From Asaia bogorensis (GTDB lineage: Bacteria; Pseudomonadota; Alphaproteobacteria; Acetobacterales; Acetobacteraceae), in contig CAMBRC010000001.1 in the NCBI GenBank assembly GCA_945869965.1, positions 62,001 through 126,000 on the forward strand: DNA of 64,000 nt, written 5' to 3'. Position 1 is the stretch's first letter. The number at the start of each line of letters is the position of its first letter. Under the pieces are notes generated by a model. It searched no databases, was not told the DNA's origin, and was given only the letters and a program-made list of their open reading frames with translations. The translations under genes and the position numbers were made by a program. Below are positions 9,394 to 17,909 of this stretch, piece after piece.

Positions 9394-10449
9394 ATGTCGG
9401 AGCTGAAACTCAACCGTCGCGGCTTGATGGGCATGGCCGGGCTTGGCGCCCTGGGGACCATGCTGTCTTATGGCCCGGCGCGCGCCCAGAGGCCGTTCAA
9501 CCCGCCGGCCAGCCTGGTGGAAGCGGCACGCAAGGAAGGCCGCTTCACTTATTACACCGCCGCTTTCGCCGAAGTGGAGCAGGAGACCATCAACCTGTTC
9601 AACAAGCGCTACCCGTTTATCCGGGTGGAGATGGTGCGCGCACCGGGCGGGCAGCTGATCACGCGGGTCAAGACCGAGGCTGCGGCTGGCAAGCTGACCG
9701 CCGACGTGATCGACCATTCCGATCGCGGACTGATGTTGGCGGTCGAGGACCTGTTCGCCGATTACGCGCCGCCGAACGCTGACGACTACCTGCCCGGCGC
9801 GCTGGTGTCCAAGAAGTTGTGGCCGCGCATCACCCCGGGCTGGTGCATCGCCTACAACTCCGAACTGGTGAAGAACCCGCCGAAGACCTGGATGGATCTG
9901 ACCCGCGGCGATCTCTACAAGCCCGGCACCATCGCCCAGGTGATCGCGCCCTCCGGCGGCACCACCTGGACCCGGGTGATGTTCGAGCGCCAGGTGCTGA
10001 GCGAGGATTACTGGGCCCGCCAGGCCGCGACCAAGCCGGCGCTGTATCCCTCCGGCGCGCCGCTGTCGGACGCGATGGTGCGCGGCGAGGTCGAGATCGC
10101 ACCGCTGGTCTACAACGTGATCTACACCAAGCAGCGCGACGGCGCCCCGGTGCAGACCTTCTTTCCGCCCGAAGGTATCCCGATCGTGCCCTATGCCACG
10201 GGGATTCCGAAGACCGCGAAAAGCCCGAATGCAGCGAAACTGTTCCTGGACTGGAGCATGTCCGACGAGGGTCAGATCCACTCGATCAAGGACCACGGCA
10301 ACCTTACCTCGCTGAAGACCCCGCCGTACAATCCGCCGGGCTTCGATCCCAAGGTGGCCAAGCTGTGGGTGCCGAAATTCGAGGAGTTCGAGAGCCTGCG
10401 CACCACCTGGATCCCCGAGTGGAACAAGACCTTCGGCTATCGCCAGTAA
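9394..10449 (+). CDS. ABC transporter substrate-binding protein (family 1, iron-type)
   Basis: The 351-residue periplasmic binding protein starts with a Tat-like signal (NRRGLMGMAG, residues 7-16), with cleavage expected after GPARA near residue 31. The body matches the FbpA/AfuA-like fold (GRFTYYTAAF near residue 49 and GWCIAYN in the middle). The Tyr-Tyr pair that binds ferric iron in classical FbpA is not evident, so the cargo could be another ligand. AGGGGAGACG precedes ATG 9394. It lies between the permease and ATPase genes. Confidence 0.85.
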   Translation: MSELKLNRRGLMGMAGLGALGTMLSYGPARAQRPFNPPASLVEAARKEGRFTYYTAAFAEVEQETINLFNKRYPFIRVEMVRAPGGQLITRVKTEAAAGKLTADVIDHSDRGLMLAVEDLFADYAPPNADDYLPGALVSKKLWPRITPGWCIAYNSELVKNPPKTWMDLTRGDLYKPGTIAQVIAPSGGTTWTRVMFERQVLSEDYWARQAATKPALYPSGAPLSDAMVRGEVEIAPLVYNVIYTKQRDGAPVQTFFPPEGIPIVPYATGIPKTAKSPNAAKLFLDWSMSDEGQIHSIKDHGNLTSLKTPPYNPPGFDPKVAKLWVPKFEEFESLRTTWIPEWNKTFGYRQ

Positions 10450-10472
10450 CTGCTTGACGGGAACAATCGCTG

Positions 10473-11591
10473 ATGTCCGCCGAACTGCGCGTCTCCAACC
10501 TGCGCAAGGTTTTTCCGACTGGCAAGCCGGCGGTCGATGACGTCAGCTTTACCATTGCTGCCGGCGAGATCGTGGTTTTGCTGGGGCCTTCGGGCTGCGG
10601 CAAGACCACGACACTGCGCTGCGTCGCCGGGCTGGAGCACCCGACCGATGGCGAGATCGGGCTGGGCGATGCGATCATCTCGGCGCCGGCGCGCGGCGTG
10701 CTGATGCCGCCGCGGCTGCGCAATATCGGCATGGTGTTCCAGTCCTACGCGGTCTGGCCGCATATGACGGTTCGGCAAAACGTGGCTTATCCGCTGCAGA
10801 ATCGCGGATTGTCGCGCGCGCAGGCGGAAGCGAAGATCGCCGAGGCTTTGGAGCTGGTGGACCTGTCCGGCTATGCCGACCGGCCGGTGACTCAGCTTTC
10901 CGGCGGGCAGATGCAGCGCGTGGCGCTGGCGCGCAGCATGGTCTATGCGCCGCGGCTGCTGCTGCTGGACGAGCCGCTGTCCAACCTGGACGCCCAGTTG
11001 CGGTTGCGGCTGCGTGACGACCTCCGGCGGATCATCAAGACGGCCGGGCTGACCGCGCTGTATGTCACCCATGACCAGACCGAGGCGGTGGTGCTGGGCG
11101 ATCGCATCGGAGTGATGCGCGACGGCAAGCTACTGCAACTCGCCCCGCCTGAGGAAGTCTATAACCGGCCGGCCGACCTGTTCGTGGCCGCCTTCACCGG
11201 GGCCTCGAACTTCATCCCCGGCCGCGCCACCGCGCGCGACGGCGAATTCGGCACGGTCCAGACGGCGGACGGCACCCTGCTGCGCGCCTGGATGCCTGCC
11301 TCCGTCACGCCGGGCACGCCGGTGCGGGTCGCGGTGCGGCCGGAGAATATCCGCTTCACCGAAGCCGCCGGCAACGAAAACCGCGTGGCCGCGCGGGTGA
11401 CGGCGCAGCGCTATTTGGGCATGCAGACCAGCTACGACCTCGCGGTGTTCGGCACCACGATCGAAGGCATCGAGGTCGGCACCGCCGCGCGTTATCCCGT
11501 GGGCGCCGATGTGGCCGTAGCGCTGCCGCCGGAATCGTGCTGGGCCTATGCGGCGACCGAGGACGACGCGCGGGTGATGGCGCCGCATTGA
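10473..11591 (+). CDS. ABC transporter ATP-binding protein, FbpC/PotA type
   Basis: The 372-residue importer ATPase has Walker A GPSGCGKTT (about residues 38-46), Q-loop VFQSYAVWPH, signature LSGGQMQR, Walker B LLLLDEPLSNLD and the switch His in YVTHDQTEA. A C-terminal TOBE-like regulatory region spans about residues 245-365. It completes the three-gene importer beginning at 7617. Gene order is permease, binding protein, ATPase, with gaps of 31 and 23 bases, consistent with one transcript. Confidence 0.92.
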   Translation: MSAELRVSNLRKVFPTGKPAVDDVSFTIAAGEIVVLLGPSGCGKTTTLRCVAGLEHPTDGEIGLGDAIISAPARGVLMPPRLRNIGMVFQSYAVWPHMTVRQNVAYPLQNRGLSRAQAEAKIAEALELVDLSGYADRPVTQLSGGQMQRVALARSMVYAPRLLLLDEPLSNLDAQLRLRLRDDLRRIIKTAGLTALYVTHDQTEAVVLGDRIGVMRDGKLLQLAPPEEVYNRPADLFVAAFTGASNFIPGRATARDGEFGTVQTADGTLLRAWMPASVTPGTPVRVAVRPENIRFTEAAGNENRVAARVTAQRYLGMQTSYDLAVFGTTIEGIEVGTAARYPVGADVAVALPPESCWAYAATEDDARVMAPH

Positions 11592-11670
11592 GCCGTCCGA
11601 GCCTGGACGCCCCCTCGCCCATCCCCTAACCTGCCAGCCAAGATCACGCAGAAACGGCAGGAACCGCCCC

Positions 11671-13788
11671 ATGACCGACTCGCCTCTCGTCCGCCTGGAA
11701 CGCCACGGTGATGTCGGCGTCATCATCGTCAACAATCCCCCGGTTAACGCGCTGAGCCCCGGCGTGCCGGAGGGAATCGTGGCGTGCCTGAACGAGGGTC
11801 TGGCGGACGCCGCGATCAAGGCGATGGTGCTGATCGGCGACGGGCGCAGCTTCATCGCCGGTGCCGATATCCGTAATTTCGGCAAGGGGCGGCCGGTGAT
11901 TCCGCCCGGCAGCCGCAGCCATGACCTGTTGGACCTTTCCACCAAGCCAATCGTCGCCGCCATCCATGGCTATGCGCTGGGTGGCGGGCTCGAGAACGCC
12001 ATGGGCTGCAACTACCGGATTGCCAAGCGCAGCGCCAAGGTCGGCCTGCCGGAAGTGCTGATCGGCATCCTGCCCGGCGGCGGCGGCACCCAACGGCTGC
12101 CGCGGCTGATCGGCCCCAAGGCCGCACTCGACCTCATCGTCTCCGGGCGCCACGTGCCCGCCGCCGAGGCGCTGACGCTGGGCATCATTGACGCCATCGT
12201 CGAGGACGACCAGGACCTCAAGCAGGCCGGCATCGCCCATGCCCGCAAGGTCGCCGACGTGCGCCCGCTGCCGCAGGTCAGCAGCCGGACCGACATGTTG
12301 GAAGCAGCCAAGTCCGACCCCGGAATGTTCGACGCCAAGCGCAAAGAGATCGCGCGGCGCGCCCGCAACCAGAATGCGCCTTATAACTGCATCCTCGCCG
12401 TCGAGGCCTCCACCCAGTTGGCCTTCGCCGAAGGCCTGCAGCGCGAGCGCGAGCTGTTCAACGAGTTGGAGAACACCGAGGAAGCGCGTGCTCTGCGCTA
12501 CGTCTTCTTTGGCGAACGCGAAGCCGGCCGCGTCCCCGGGCTTGATCCGGCGATGAAGGTCCGCGAGATCAACACCGCGGCCGTGATCGGTGCCGGCACC
12601 ATGGGCGGCGGCATCGCCATGTCGTTCGCCGATTTCGGCATCCCGGTGCGCATCCTGGAAGCGACACAGGAGGCGCTGGAACGCGGCATGGGGCGCATCC
12701 GTTCTAACTACGAAACTTCGGTGAAGCGCGGCAGCCTGGCTGCTGACGAGATGGAGCGCCGCTTCGCCCGCATCACCCCGGTGCTGTCGTATGACCAGAT
12801 CGGCGATGCTGACGCTGTGGTCGAAGCGATCTTCGAACAGATGGCGCCGAAGAAAGAGGTCTTCGCCAAGCTCGACGCGGTGATGAAGCCCGGCGCGCTG
12901 CTGCTGTCCAACACCTCGGCGCTGAACATCGACGAAATCGCTTCGGCGACGAAACGGCCCCAGGACGTCGCCGGAGCGCATTTCTTTTCGCCGGCCAACG
13001 TGATGAAACTGCTGGAAGTGGTGAAAGGTGCCGCCACCTCGCCCGACACCATGGCCAGCACCATGGCGATGGGCCGCAAGATCGGCAAGATCAGCGTCGG
13101 TTGCGGCAACTGCGACGGGTTCCTCGCCAACCGTTCACGCGCGCCGTTCAACAGCGAAATGGTCATCATGCTGGAAGAGGGCGCGCTGCCCGAGCAGATC
13201 GACAAGGTGATGGTCGATTTCGGCTACCCCATGGGGCCATTCGCCGTCGGCGATCTTGCCGGTCTCGACATCGGCGCCGAGGGCCGCAAGCGCCGCGCCG
13301 CCGCCGACCCGAACTATCGTAAGCTCCCCATCGCCGACCGCCTGGTGGAACTCGGCCGCTTTGGCCAGAAGACCGGCGCCGGCTGGTACCGCTACGAAAA
13401 GGGCGACCGCACCCCCTACCCCGATCCCGTCGTGGCAGGGATCATCGCCGACATGGGCAAGCAACTCGGCATCGAGCAGCACGCCTTTACCGAGGAGGAA
13501 ATCCTGCGCCGCCTGCTGTTCTCCTCGGTCAACGAAGCCTGCAAAATCCTCGAAGAAGGCGTCGCCTATCGCTCCAGCGACGTCGACATCATGTGGCTGC
13601 ACGGCTTCGGCTTCCCGCGCTACCGCGGCGGGCTGATGTTCTGGGCCGACCAGATCGGACCGCAAGCTGTCTACGACCAGATCAGCATCTGGCACCAGCG
13701 CTACGGCAGCCGCTGGGCGCCGTCGGCCTATCTCCGTCGCCTCGCCGAGAGTGGCACCTCGTTTCGGGATGCCAAGCCAGGGAAGTAA
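11671..13788 (+). CDS. Bifunctional enoyl-CoA hydratase / 3-hydroxyacyl-CoA dehydrogenase
   Basis: The 705-residue fusion enzyme performs the two middle steps of beta-oxidation. The N-terminal crotonase domain has GYALGGGLEN and LPEVLIGILPGGGGTQRLPR, both retaining the catalytic Glu residues. The dehydrogenase half has a Rossmann start AAVIGAGTMGGGIAM (about residue 303), HFFSPANVMKLLEVV with the catalytic His, and C-terminal helical domains containing PMGPFAVGDLAGLDIG. The length matches FadJ/peroxisomal L-PBE-type enzymes. It uses C-ending codons, unlike the G-ending style of the genes before 11 kb. Confidence 0.93.
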   Translation: MTDSPLVRLERHGDVGVIIVNNPPVNALSPGVPEGIVACLNEGLADAAIKAMVLIGDGRSFIAGADIRNFGKGRPVIPPGSRSHDLLDLSTKPIVAAIHGYALGGGLENAMGCNYRIAKRSAKVGLPEVLIGILPGGGGTQRLPRLIGPKAALDLIVSGRHVPAAEALTLGIIDAIVEDDQDLKQAGIAHARKVADVRPLPQVSSRTDMLEAAKSDPGMFDAKRKEIARRARNQNAPYNCILAVEASTQLAFAEGLQRERELFNELENTEEARALRYVFFGEREAGRVPGLDPAMKVREINTAAVIGAGTMGGGIAMSFADFGIPVRILEATQEALERGMGRIRSNYETSVKRGSLAADEMERRFARITPVLSYDQIGDADAVVEAIFEQMAPKKEVFAKLDAVMKPGALLLSNTSALNIDEIASATKRPQDVAGAHFFSPANVMKLLEVVKGAATSPDTMASTMAMGRKIGKISVGCGNCDGFLANRSRAPFNSEMVIMLEEGALPEQIDKVMVDFGYPMGPFAVGDLAGLDIGAEGRKRRAAADPNYRKLPIADRLVELGRFGQKTGAGWYRYEKGDRTPYPDPVVAGIIADMGKQLGIEQHAFTEEEILRRLLFSSVNEACKILEEGVAYRSSDVDIMWLHGFGFPRYRGGLMFWADQIGPQAVYDQISIWHQRYGSRWAPSAYLRRLAESGTSFRDAKPGK

Positions 13789-13792
13789 GCAT

Positions 13793-13912
13793 GTTCTTTT
13801 TTGAAAAAAAGAACCAAAAAACTTTTGTCCATTTGAGCGGGTGCCAGCCGTCAGCGCTTGGCCCAAATGGATAAAGTCTTTTTGCTTCTTTTTCTTCAGA
13901 AAAAGAAGACTC
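13793..13912. repeat. T-rich double-hairpin repeat, copy 3
   Basis: The left half (13793-13842) reads as a GTTCTTTTTTGA hairpin plus CAAAAAACTTTTGTCCATTT. The right half (13860-13912) mirrors it with CAAATGGATAAAGTC and a CTTCTTTTTCTTCAG hairpin. The inner arms TCCATTTG and CAAATGGA pair perfectly around a short GC-rich centre. This is the clearest copy for defining the whole unit. Confidence 0.87.
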
Positions 13913-13940
13913 TTCCCTCCCTCTCCGGGGCATCATCACG

Positions 13941-14624
13941 ATGATCGACAAGACCGTCCGCACCGTCGCCGAAGCCCTTTCCGGCATTCTCGACGGCGCG
14001 GTGGTGCTGATCGGCGGTTTTGCCGGTGCCGGCGAGCCGCGCCATTTGCTCGCCGGGCTGCTGGAACACGGCGCCCGCGATCTCACGATCGTCGGCATTC
14101 ATGCCGGCATGGCTGATGACGGCATCGGCGCCCTGGTTGCCGCCGGCCGGGTGCGAAAGGCCATCGTCTCCTGGGCCCGCGGCTTCGACGGCCCGATCCC
14201 GATCGAGGCCCTGCTGCGCTCCGGCCGCGCCGAGCTCGAACTGGTGCCGCAGGGGACCCTGGCCGAGCGCATCCATGCCGCCGGCTCTGGCGTGCCCGCC
14301 TTTTTCACCGCCACCTCGGTCGGGACCCCACTCGCGCACGGCAAGGAACATCGCGAGATCGACGGCCGGACCTATGTGCTGGAGAAGGCGATCTTTGCAG
14401 ACGTTGCCTTGATCGAAGCCTGGCAGGCCGACCGCTGGGGCAATCTCACCTACCGCCGCGCCGGGCGGAATCTCAATGCGGTGATGGCCCCTGCCGCCAA
14501 GCTGACCATCGCACAAACGCAACATCTGGTCGGACTGGGCGAGATCGACCCGGACCACATCGTGACCCCCAGCATCTATGTCCAGCGCGTGGTGCACATC
14601 CCTTACGGCGACCCGCCGCTCTAG
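13941..14624 (+). CDS. CoA-transferase subunit A (3-oxoacid CoA-transferase type), orphan
   Basis: The 227-residue product resembles the A subunit of 3-oxoadipate/succinyl-CoA:3-oxoacid CoA-transferases. It has the family start KTVRTVAEALSGILDGAVVLIGGF, a central GIHAGMADDGIGALV and the C-terminal ITPSIYVQRVV-like end. It appears full length. These enzymes need a B subunit that supplies the catalytic Glu, normally encoded directly downstream. Here the next gene is on the opposite strand and unrelated. Either the B subunit lies elsewhere or this subunit has another partner. Confidence 0.85.
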   Translation: MIDKTVRTVAEALSGILDGAVVLIGGFAGAGEPRHLLAGLLEHGARDLTIVGIHAGMADDGIGALVAAGRVRKAIVSWARGFDGPIPIEALLRSGRAELELVPQGTLAERIHAAGSGVPAFFTATSVGTPLAHGKEHREIDGRTYVLEKAIFADVALIEAWQADRWGNLTYRRAGRNLNAVMAPAAKLTIAQTQHLVGLGEIDPDHIVTPSIYVQRVVHIPYGDPPL

Positions 14625-14641
14625 CGGGCCGCCGCAGGGTA

Positions 14642-16981
14642 TCAGGGCGTCAAGGTCGTCGTGCTCTCCAGGTCCTTTTCGATCTCCGCCCGGTCGAGAT
14701 GCACCACGTGGTACTCCCCCTTCACGAACGGCTCGAACTGGTCGCGGTAATGCGGGCTGCCCGGCATGCCGGAATTGCCGATATTCTGCACCGCCAGAAA
14801 CTGCCGGGGCTGCGCGAAATCAGCAACGATCCGATACTCCGCCCCCGAACTCGCGGCATGCGGCGGCAGCTCGCCCCCGGTGTTGCGCACCGTATGCGAT
14901 CCGCCATCGATCGCCGCCGGCCCGATATCGAAGTCGCTGGCCAGATCGGCGCTGGTGATCGGATGCTTCCAATACGCCACATGCACGGTACCCCAAGTCC
15001 AACCCTTGGGATCATCGCCAAGCCGCCCGCGCAGCGTCGCCATGCTCTGCTGCGCCGCCCGCACCGCTGCCGCCTTCGTTCCACCCGAAAAATACTCGGC
15101 TTCCGGATGGGCCAGAAGATGCACGCAAAGATTGGTCTGCTGCACCGCCAAATCCAGCAGCCGCGGCGCCACATGCACCGCCAGCGTGCCGCGCTGCCAG
15201 TGGAACATGAACGTCTCGAACACCGTGGCCGCCACACTGGCCGTCGTGTAGAAATAGTCCCACCTCGCCAGCAACCCCGCCACCGCCTCGCCATCCGCAT
15301 CGCCACAGCCCGCCAGCAGCGCGACGATATCCGGCGCCGACCGCTCGGCCCGCACGCTCTTCACATCGTTCTGCAGCGCGATCGTGTGCGCCCGGTCGGC
15401 CTTCGTGTCGGCAAATGCCTGGTCGATGCGAATGCCGCGATGCCCCTGCGAATACGCGCCATAGATCGGATATTTGTAGCCCGGTTCGACAATCCGCTGA
15501 TTGGCACTGGCAACAAATCCGTTCGTCGGGTTGTAGCTGTTCGGCAGCCCATCGAACGGAATATGCCCCAACCAGCGGTCCGCGGGCTCATTGGCATCGC
15601 GCACCCCCGCAGTCGCGCGCCCGCGGATCGGAACCCGCCCCGCCATCTGATACCCGGCATTGCCGCCGACATCGGCATAGACCCAGTTGAACACCGCAAC
15701 CGACCAGTCGCGCAGCGCATCGCGGAACTGCTCCCAGTTCTTCGCCCGCCCGACGTTGATGCTGGCGCGGATGTCGTCCAGGTGCTCCGCCCCCACCCAG
15801 CGCAGCGAGGTCACGGGATCGCCGCCCTCGTTCATCGTCGGGATGATCGCGTTGACCACCGGCCCGCGCGTCGTCGACCGCACCACCAACGCCCGCGTCG
15901 CCTCTCCGCGCACGGGGATCGACACCATCCGCTCATCGAACCGCCGCCACGAATCGCCATCGCGATAGCGCAGGGGATCGGCGGGGTCGACCTCCTCGCG
16001 ATACAGATCGCGCGTCATCGCCATGTTGTTGGTGATCGCGAATGCAACACGCCCGTTGCTGCCCCACCACAGCCCGGGCATCCCAACTGGCCCCGCCCCG
16101 GCGGCATCATCCTCCGGCCCATGCAGTCCATATTCGTACCACGAAGACGGCACCCAGAACGGCTGGTGCGGATCACCCGCCAGCAACGCCTTTCCACCCG
16201 CCGCCCGCGCCCCGCTCACCGCCCAGTTGTTGCTGCCAGTGGCGTCATCCGTCCCCGCCGCCATCGGTGCCGCCACATCCGGCCACCCCGCCGGCGGCAC
16301 CACGAGATGCTCGGACGCTTCCGGCGTCAGGTAGATTTCCCGCCACGCCTCCGGCAAAAGCTTCGCCGCCTCCGCCGCCATGATCCGATCCAGCCGCCCA
16401 TTCAGGCTCCACCAGAACCCGCGCGCAATCGCCACGACATCGCTGACCGTGAACGGCTGCGGCGCATAGCCCAACATCCGGAACTCAACCGGCAAATCCG
16501 CCCCGAACCGCTCGATCGCCCGGTTGATCCCGCGCACGAACGCCGCCGTCTCCGCATACGTCCGCCCATCCATCCGCGCCGGCTCGTCGGCCGCCATCCG
16601 GTCCAGCCCCACCGTCAGATGCGCGGTATCGCTGGCCACGAACCCCGCCCCCAGAATCTCCGCCTGCCGCCCCAGCGCCCGCCGCCGCAGCCGGTCCATC
16701 TGCCACAGCCGGTCCTGCGCCATTGCAAACCCGACACCGAAATAAACATCCTCCGTCGCGCTGCCGAAGATATGCGGAACCCCCGCCCGATCGCGCAGGA
16801 TATCCACGTGGCCGCCAATCCCGGCCTGCAGCCGCTGATCCGAAATCGTCGCATGCCGCCGCAACCAGGCTGCCCGCGCTTGCGCGAACTCCGCCGTCGT
16901 CACCCCCGCCGCCGCGCACACGTCGGCCACCGGCCGCGCGCCCGTCAGCCCCGCCAGAATCGACGCATCATCCAATGCCAT
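14642..16981 (-). CDS. Penicillin acylase family Ntn hydrolase
   Basis: The 779-residue protein belongs to the penicillin G acylase/PvdQ/AHL-acylase group, which cleaves amide bonds after self-cutting into alpha and beta chains. The expected new N-terminal nucleophile is Ser250, in TGSNNWAVSG. Upstream HVDILRDRAGVPHIFG (residues 58-73) is the family's typical alpha-chain start. No clear signal peptide is visible, although most members are periplasmic, so it may stay in the cytoplasm or the start may be misjudged. ATG 16981 sits nine bases after AGGAAGG; ATG 16990 overlaps the previous stop and is the alternative. It follows the SDR gene in one operon. Confidence 0.87.
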   Translation of the reverse strand: MALDDASILAGLTGARPVADVCAAAGVTTAEFAQARAAWLRRHATISDQRLQAGIGGHVDILRDRAGVPHIFGSATEDVYFGVGFAMAQDRLWQMDRLRRRALGRQAEILGAGFVASDTAHLTVGLDRMAADEPARMDGRTYAETAAFVRGINRAIERFGADLPVEFRMLGYAPQPFTVSDVVAIARGFWWSLNGRLDRIMAAEAAKLLPEAWREIYLTPEASEHLVVPPAGWPDVAAPMAAGTDDATGSNNWAVSGARAAGGKALLAGDPHQPFWVPSSWYEYGLHGPEDDAAGAGPVGMPGLWWGSNGRVAFAITNNMAMTRDLYREEVDPADPLRYRDGDSWRRFDERMVSIPVRGEATRALVVRSTTRGPVVNAIIPTMNEGGDPVTSLRWVGAEHLDDIRASINVGRAKNWEQFRDALRDWSVAVFNWVYADVGGNAGYQMAGRVPIRGRATAGVRDANEPADRWLGHIPFDGLPNSYNPTNGFVASANQRIVEPGYKYPIYGAYSQGHRGIRIDQAFADTKADRAHTIALQNDVKSVRAERSAPDIVALLAGCGDADGEAVAGLLARWDYFYTTASVAATVFETFMFHWQRGTLAVHVAPRLLDLAVQQTNLCVHLLAHPEAEYFSGGTKAAAVRAAQQSMATLRGRLGDDPKGWTWGTVHVAYWKHPITSADLASDFDIGPAAIDGGSHTVRNTGGELPPHAASSGAEYRIVADFAQPRQFLAVQNIGNSGMPGSPHYRDQFEPFVKGEYHVVHLDRAEIEKDLESTTTLTP

Positions 16982-16986
16982 CGTCC

Positions 16987-17790
16987 TCATCCTTCCTGCG
17001 ACTCGCGCGACGGCCCAACCAGGGTCGCCCCGCCATCCACCACCAAAACCTGCCCGGTCACAAACCGCGCCTGTGCCGACAACAAAAACCGCACCGCCTG
17101 GCCAATATCCCAGCCCGTGCCTTCAATCCCCAGCACCGACGCCTTCTGCCGCGTCGCCCGCGCCGCATCCGTCATCCCGCGCGCATAAACCATCGGCGTA
17201 TAAACCGGCCCCGGCGCAATACAGTTCACCCGAATCCCATCCGGGCCGTGATCCACCGCCATCGCCTTGCTTAGCCCGATCACCGCCGCCTTGCTCACGG
17301 TGTATGCCGTCAACCCGCGCGGCCGCAGCGCCGAGATCGACGAGATGTTTACGATCGCCCCACCCCCTGCCCGCTTCATCGCCGGCACCGCATGCTTGGA
17401 CACCAGGAACATCGAATCCACGTTCACCCGCATCACGTTCTGCCACTCGGCCTCCGACACCTCCACCACCGAGCCGCGCCCGCCAATGCCAACATTGTTG
17501 TCCAGCACATCAAGACTGCCAAAACTGCGCTCCGCATGCGCCACCATCGCCGCACACGCCGCACTGTCCGTCACATCATACGAAGCCGCCTCCGCCGTCC
17601 CACCCTCGGCCAGGACCATCGCCACCGTGCGTTCCGCCAGTGAAATATCACGATCCACCACCAGCACCCCGGCCCCGGCCCGCGCCAAAAGGATACAAGC
17701 AGCTCTGCCGTTGCCGATCCCCTCGCCGGCCGCGCCGCCGCCGGTTACGATCGCCCCCTTGCCGCGCAAGCCCCAAACGTCGTCTTCCAT
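16987..17790 (-). CDS. SDR family NAD(P)-dependent oxidoreductase
   Basis: The 267-residue short-chain dehydrogenase has the cofactor loop TGGGAAGEGIGNG, a structural NNVG (normally NNAG), the catalytic Ser in NISSIS, the YTVSK (YxxxK) pair and a C-terminal VDGG. ATG 17790 follows GGAGG with seven bases between; a TTG two codons earlier is less likely. It reads into the penicillin-acylase-like gene with at most a few bases of separation. The substrate is unknown. Confidence 0.88.
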   Translation of the reverse strand: MEDDVWGLRGKGAIVTGGGAAGEGIGNGRAACILLARAGAGVLVVDRDISLAERTVAMVLAEGGTAEAASYDVTDSAACAAMVAHAERSFGSLDVLDNNVGIGGRGSVVEVSEAEWQNVMRVNVDSMFLVSKHAVPAMKRAGGGAIVNISSISALRPRGLTAYTVSKAAVIGLSKAMAVDHGPDGIRVNCIAPGPVYTPMVYARGMTDAARATRQKASVLGIEGTGWDIGQAVRFLLSAQARFVTGQVLVVDGGATLVGPSRESQEG

Positions 17791-17811
17791 CGTCAATCCT
17801 CCAAGTAAGAA

Positions 17812-17902
17812 TCTTCTTTTTCTGTAGAAAAAAAAGCAAAAAGACTTTTATTCACTTGCTGAATGGACAAAAGTTTTTTGGTTCTTTTTTTCAAAAAAGA
17901 AC
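17812..17902. repeat. T-rich double-hairpin repeat, copy 4
   Basis: The left half starts with CTTCTTTTTCTGTAGAAAA and a CAAAAAGACTTTTATTCA run. The right half is GGACAAAAGTTTTTTGG followed by the GTTCTTTTTTTCAAAAAA hairpin. This is the mirror arrangement of copy 3: the CTTC hairpin is on the left and the GTTC hairpin on the right. It separates the SDR operon from the lactonase-like gene; both read leftwards. Confidence 0.85.
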
Positions 17903-17909
17903 TGCTCCC

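Noticed and set aside
14699-17188. An 829-codon plus-strand frame opposite the acylase and SDR genes
   Set aside because: Arg/Pro/His-rich with no motifs; both minus-strand genes have full catalytic motifs.
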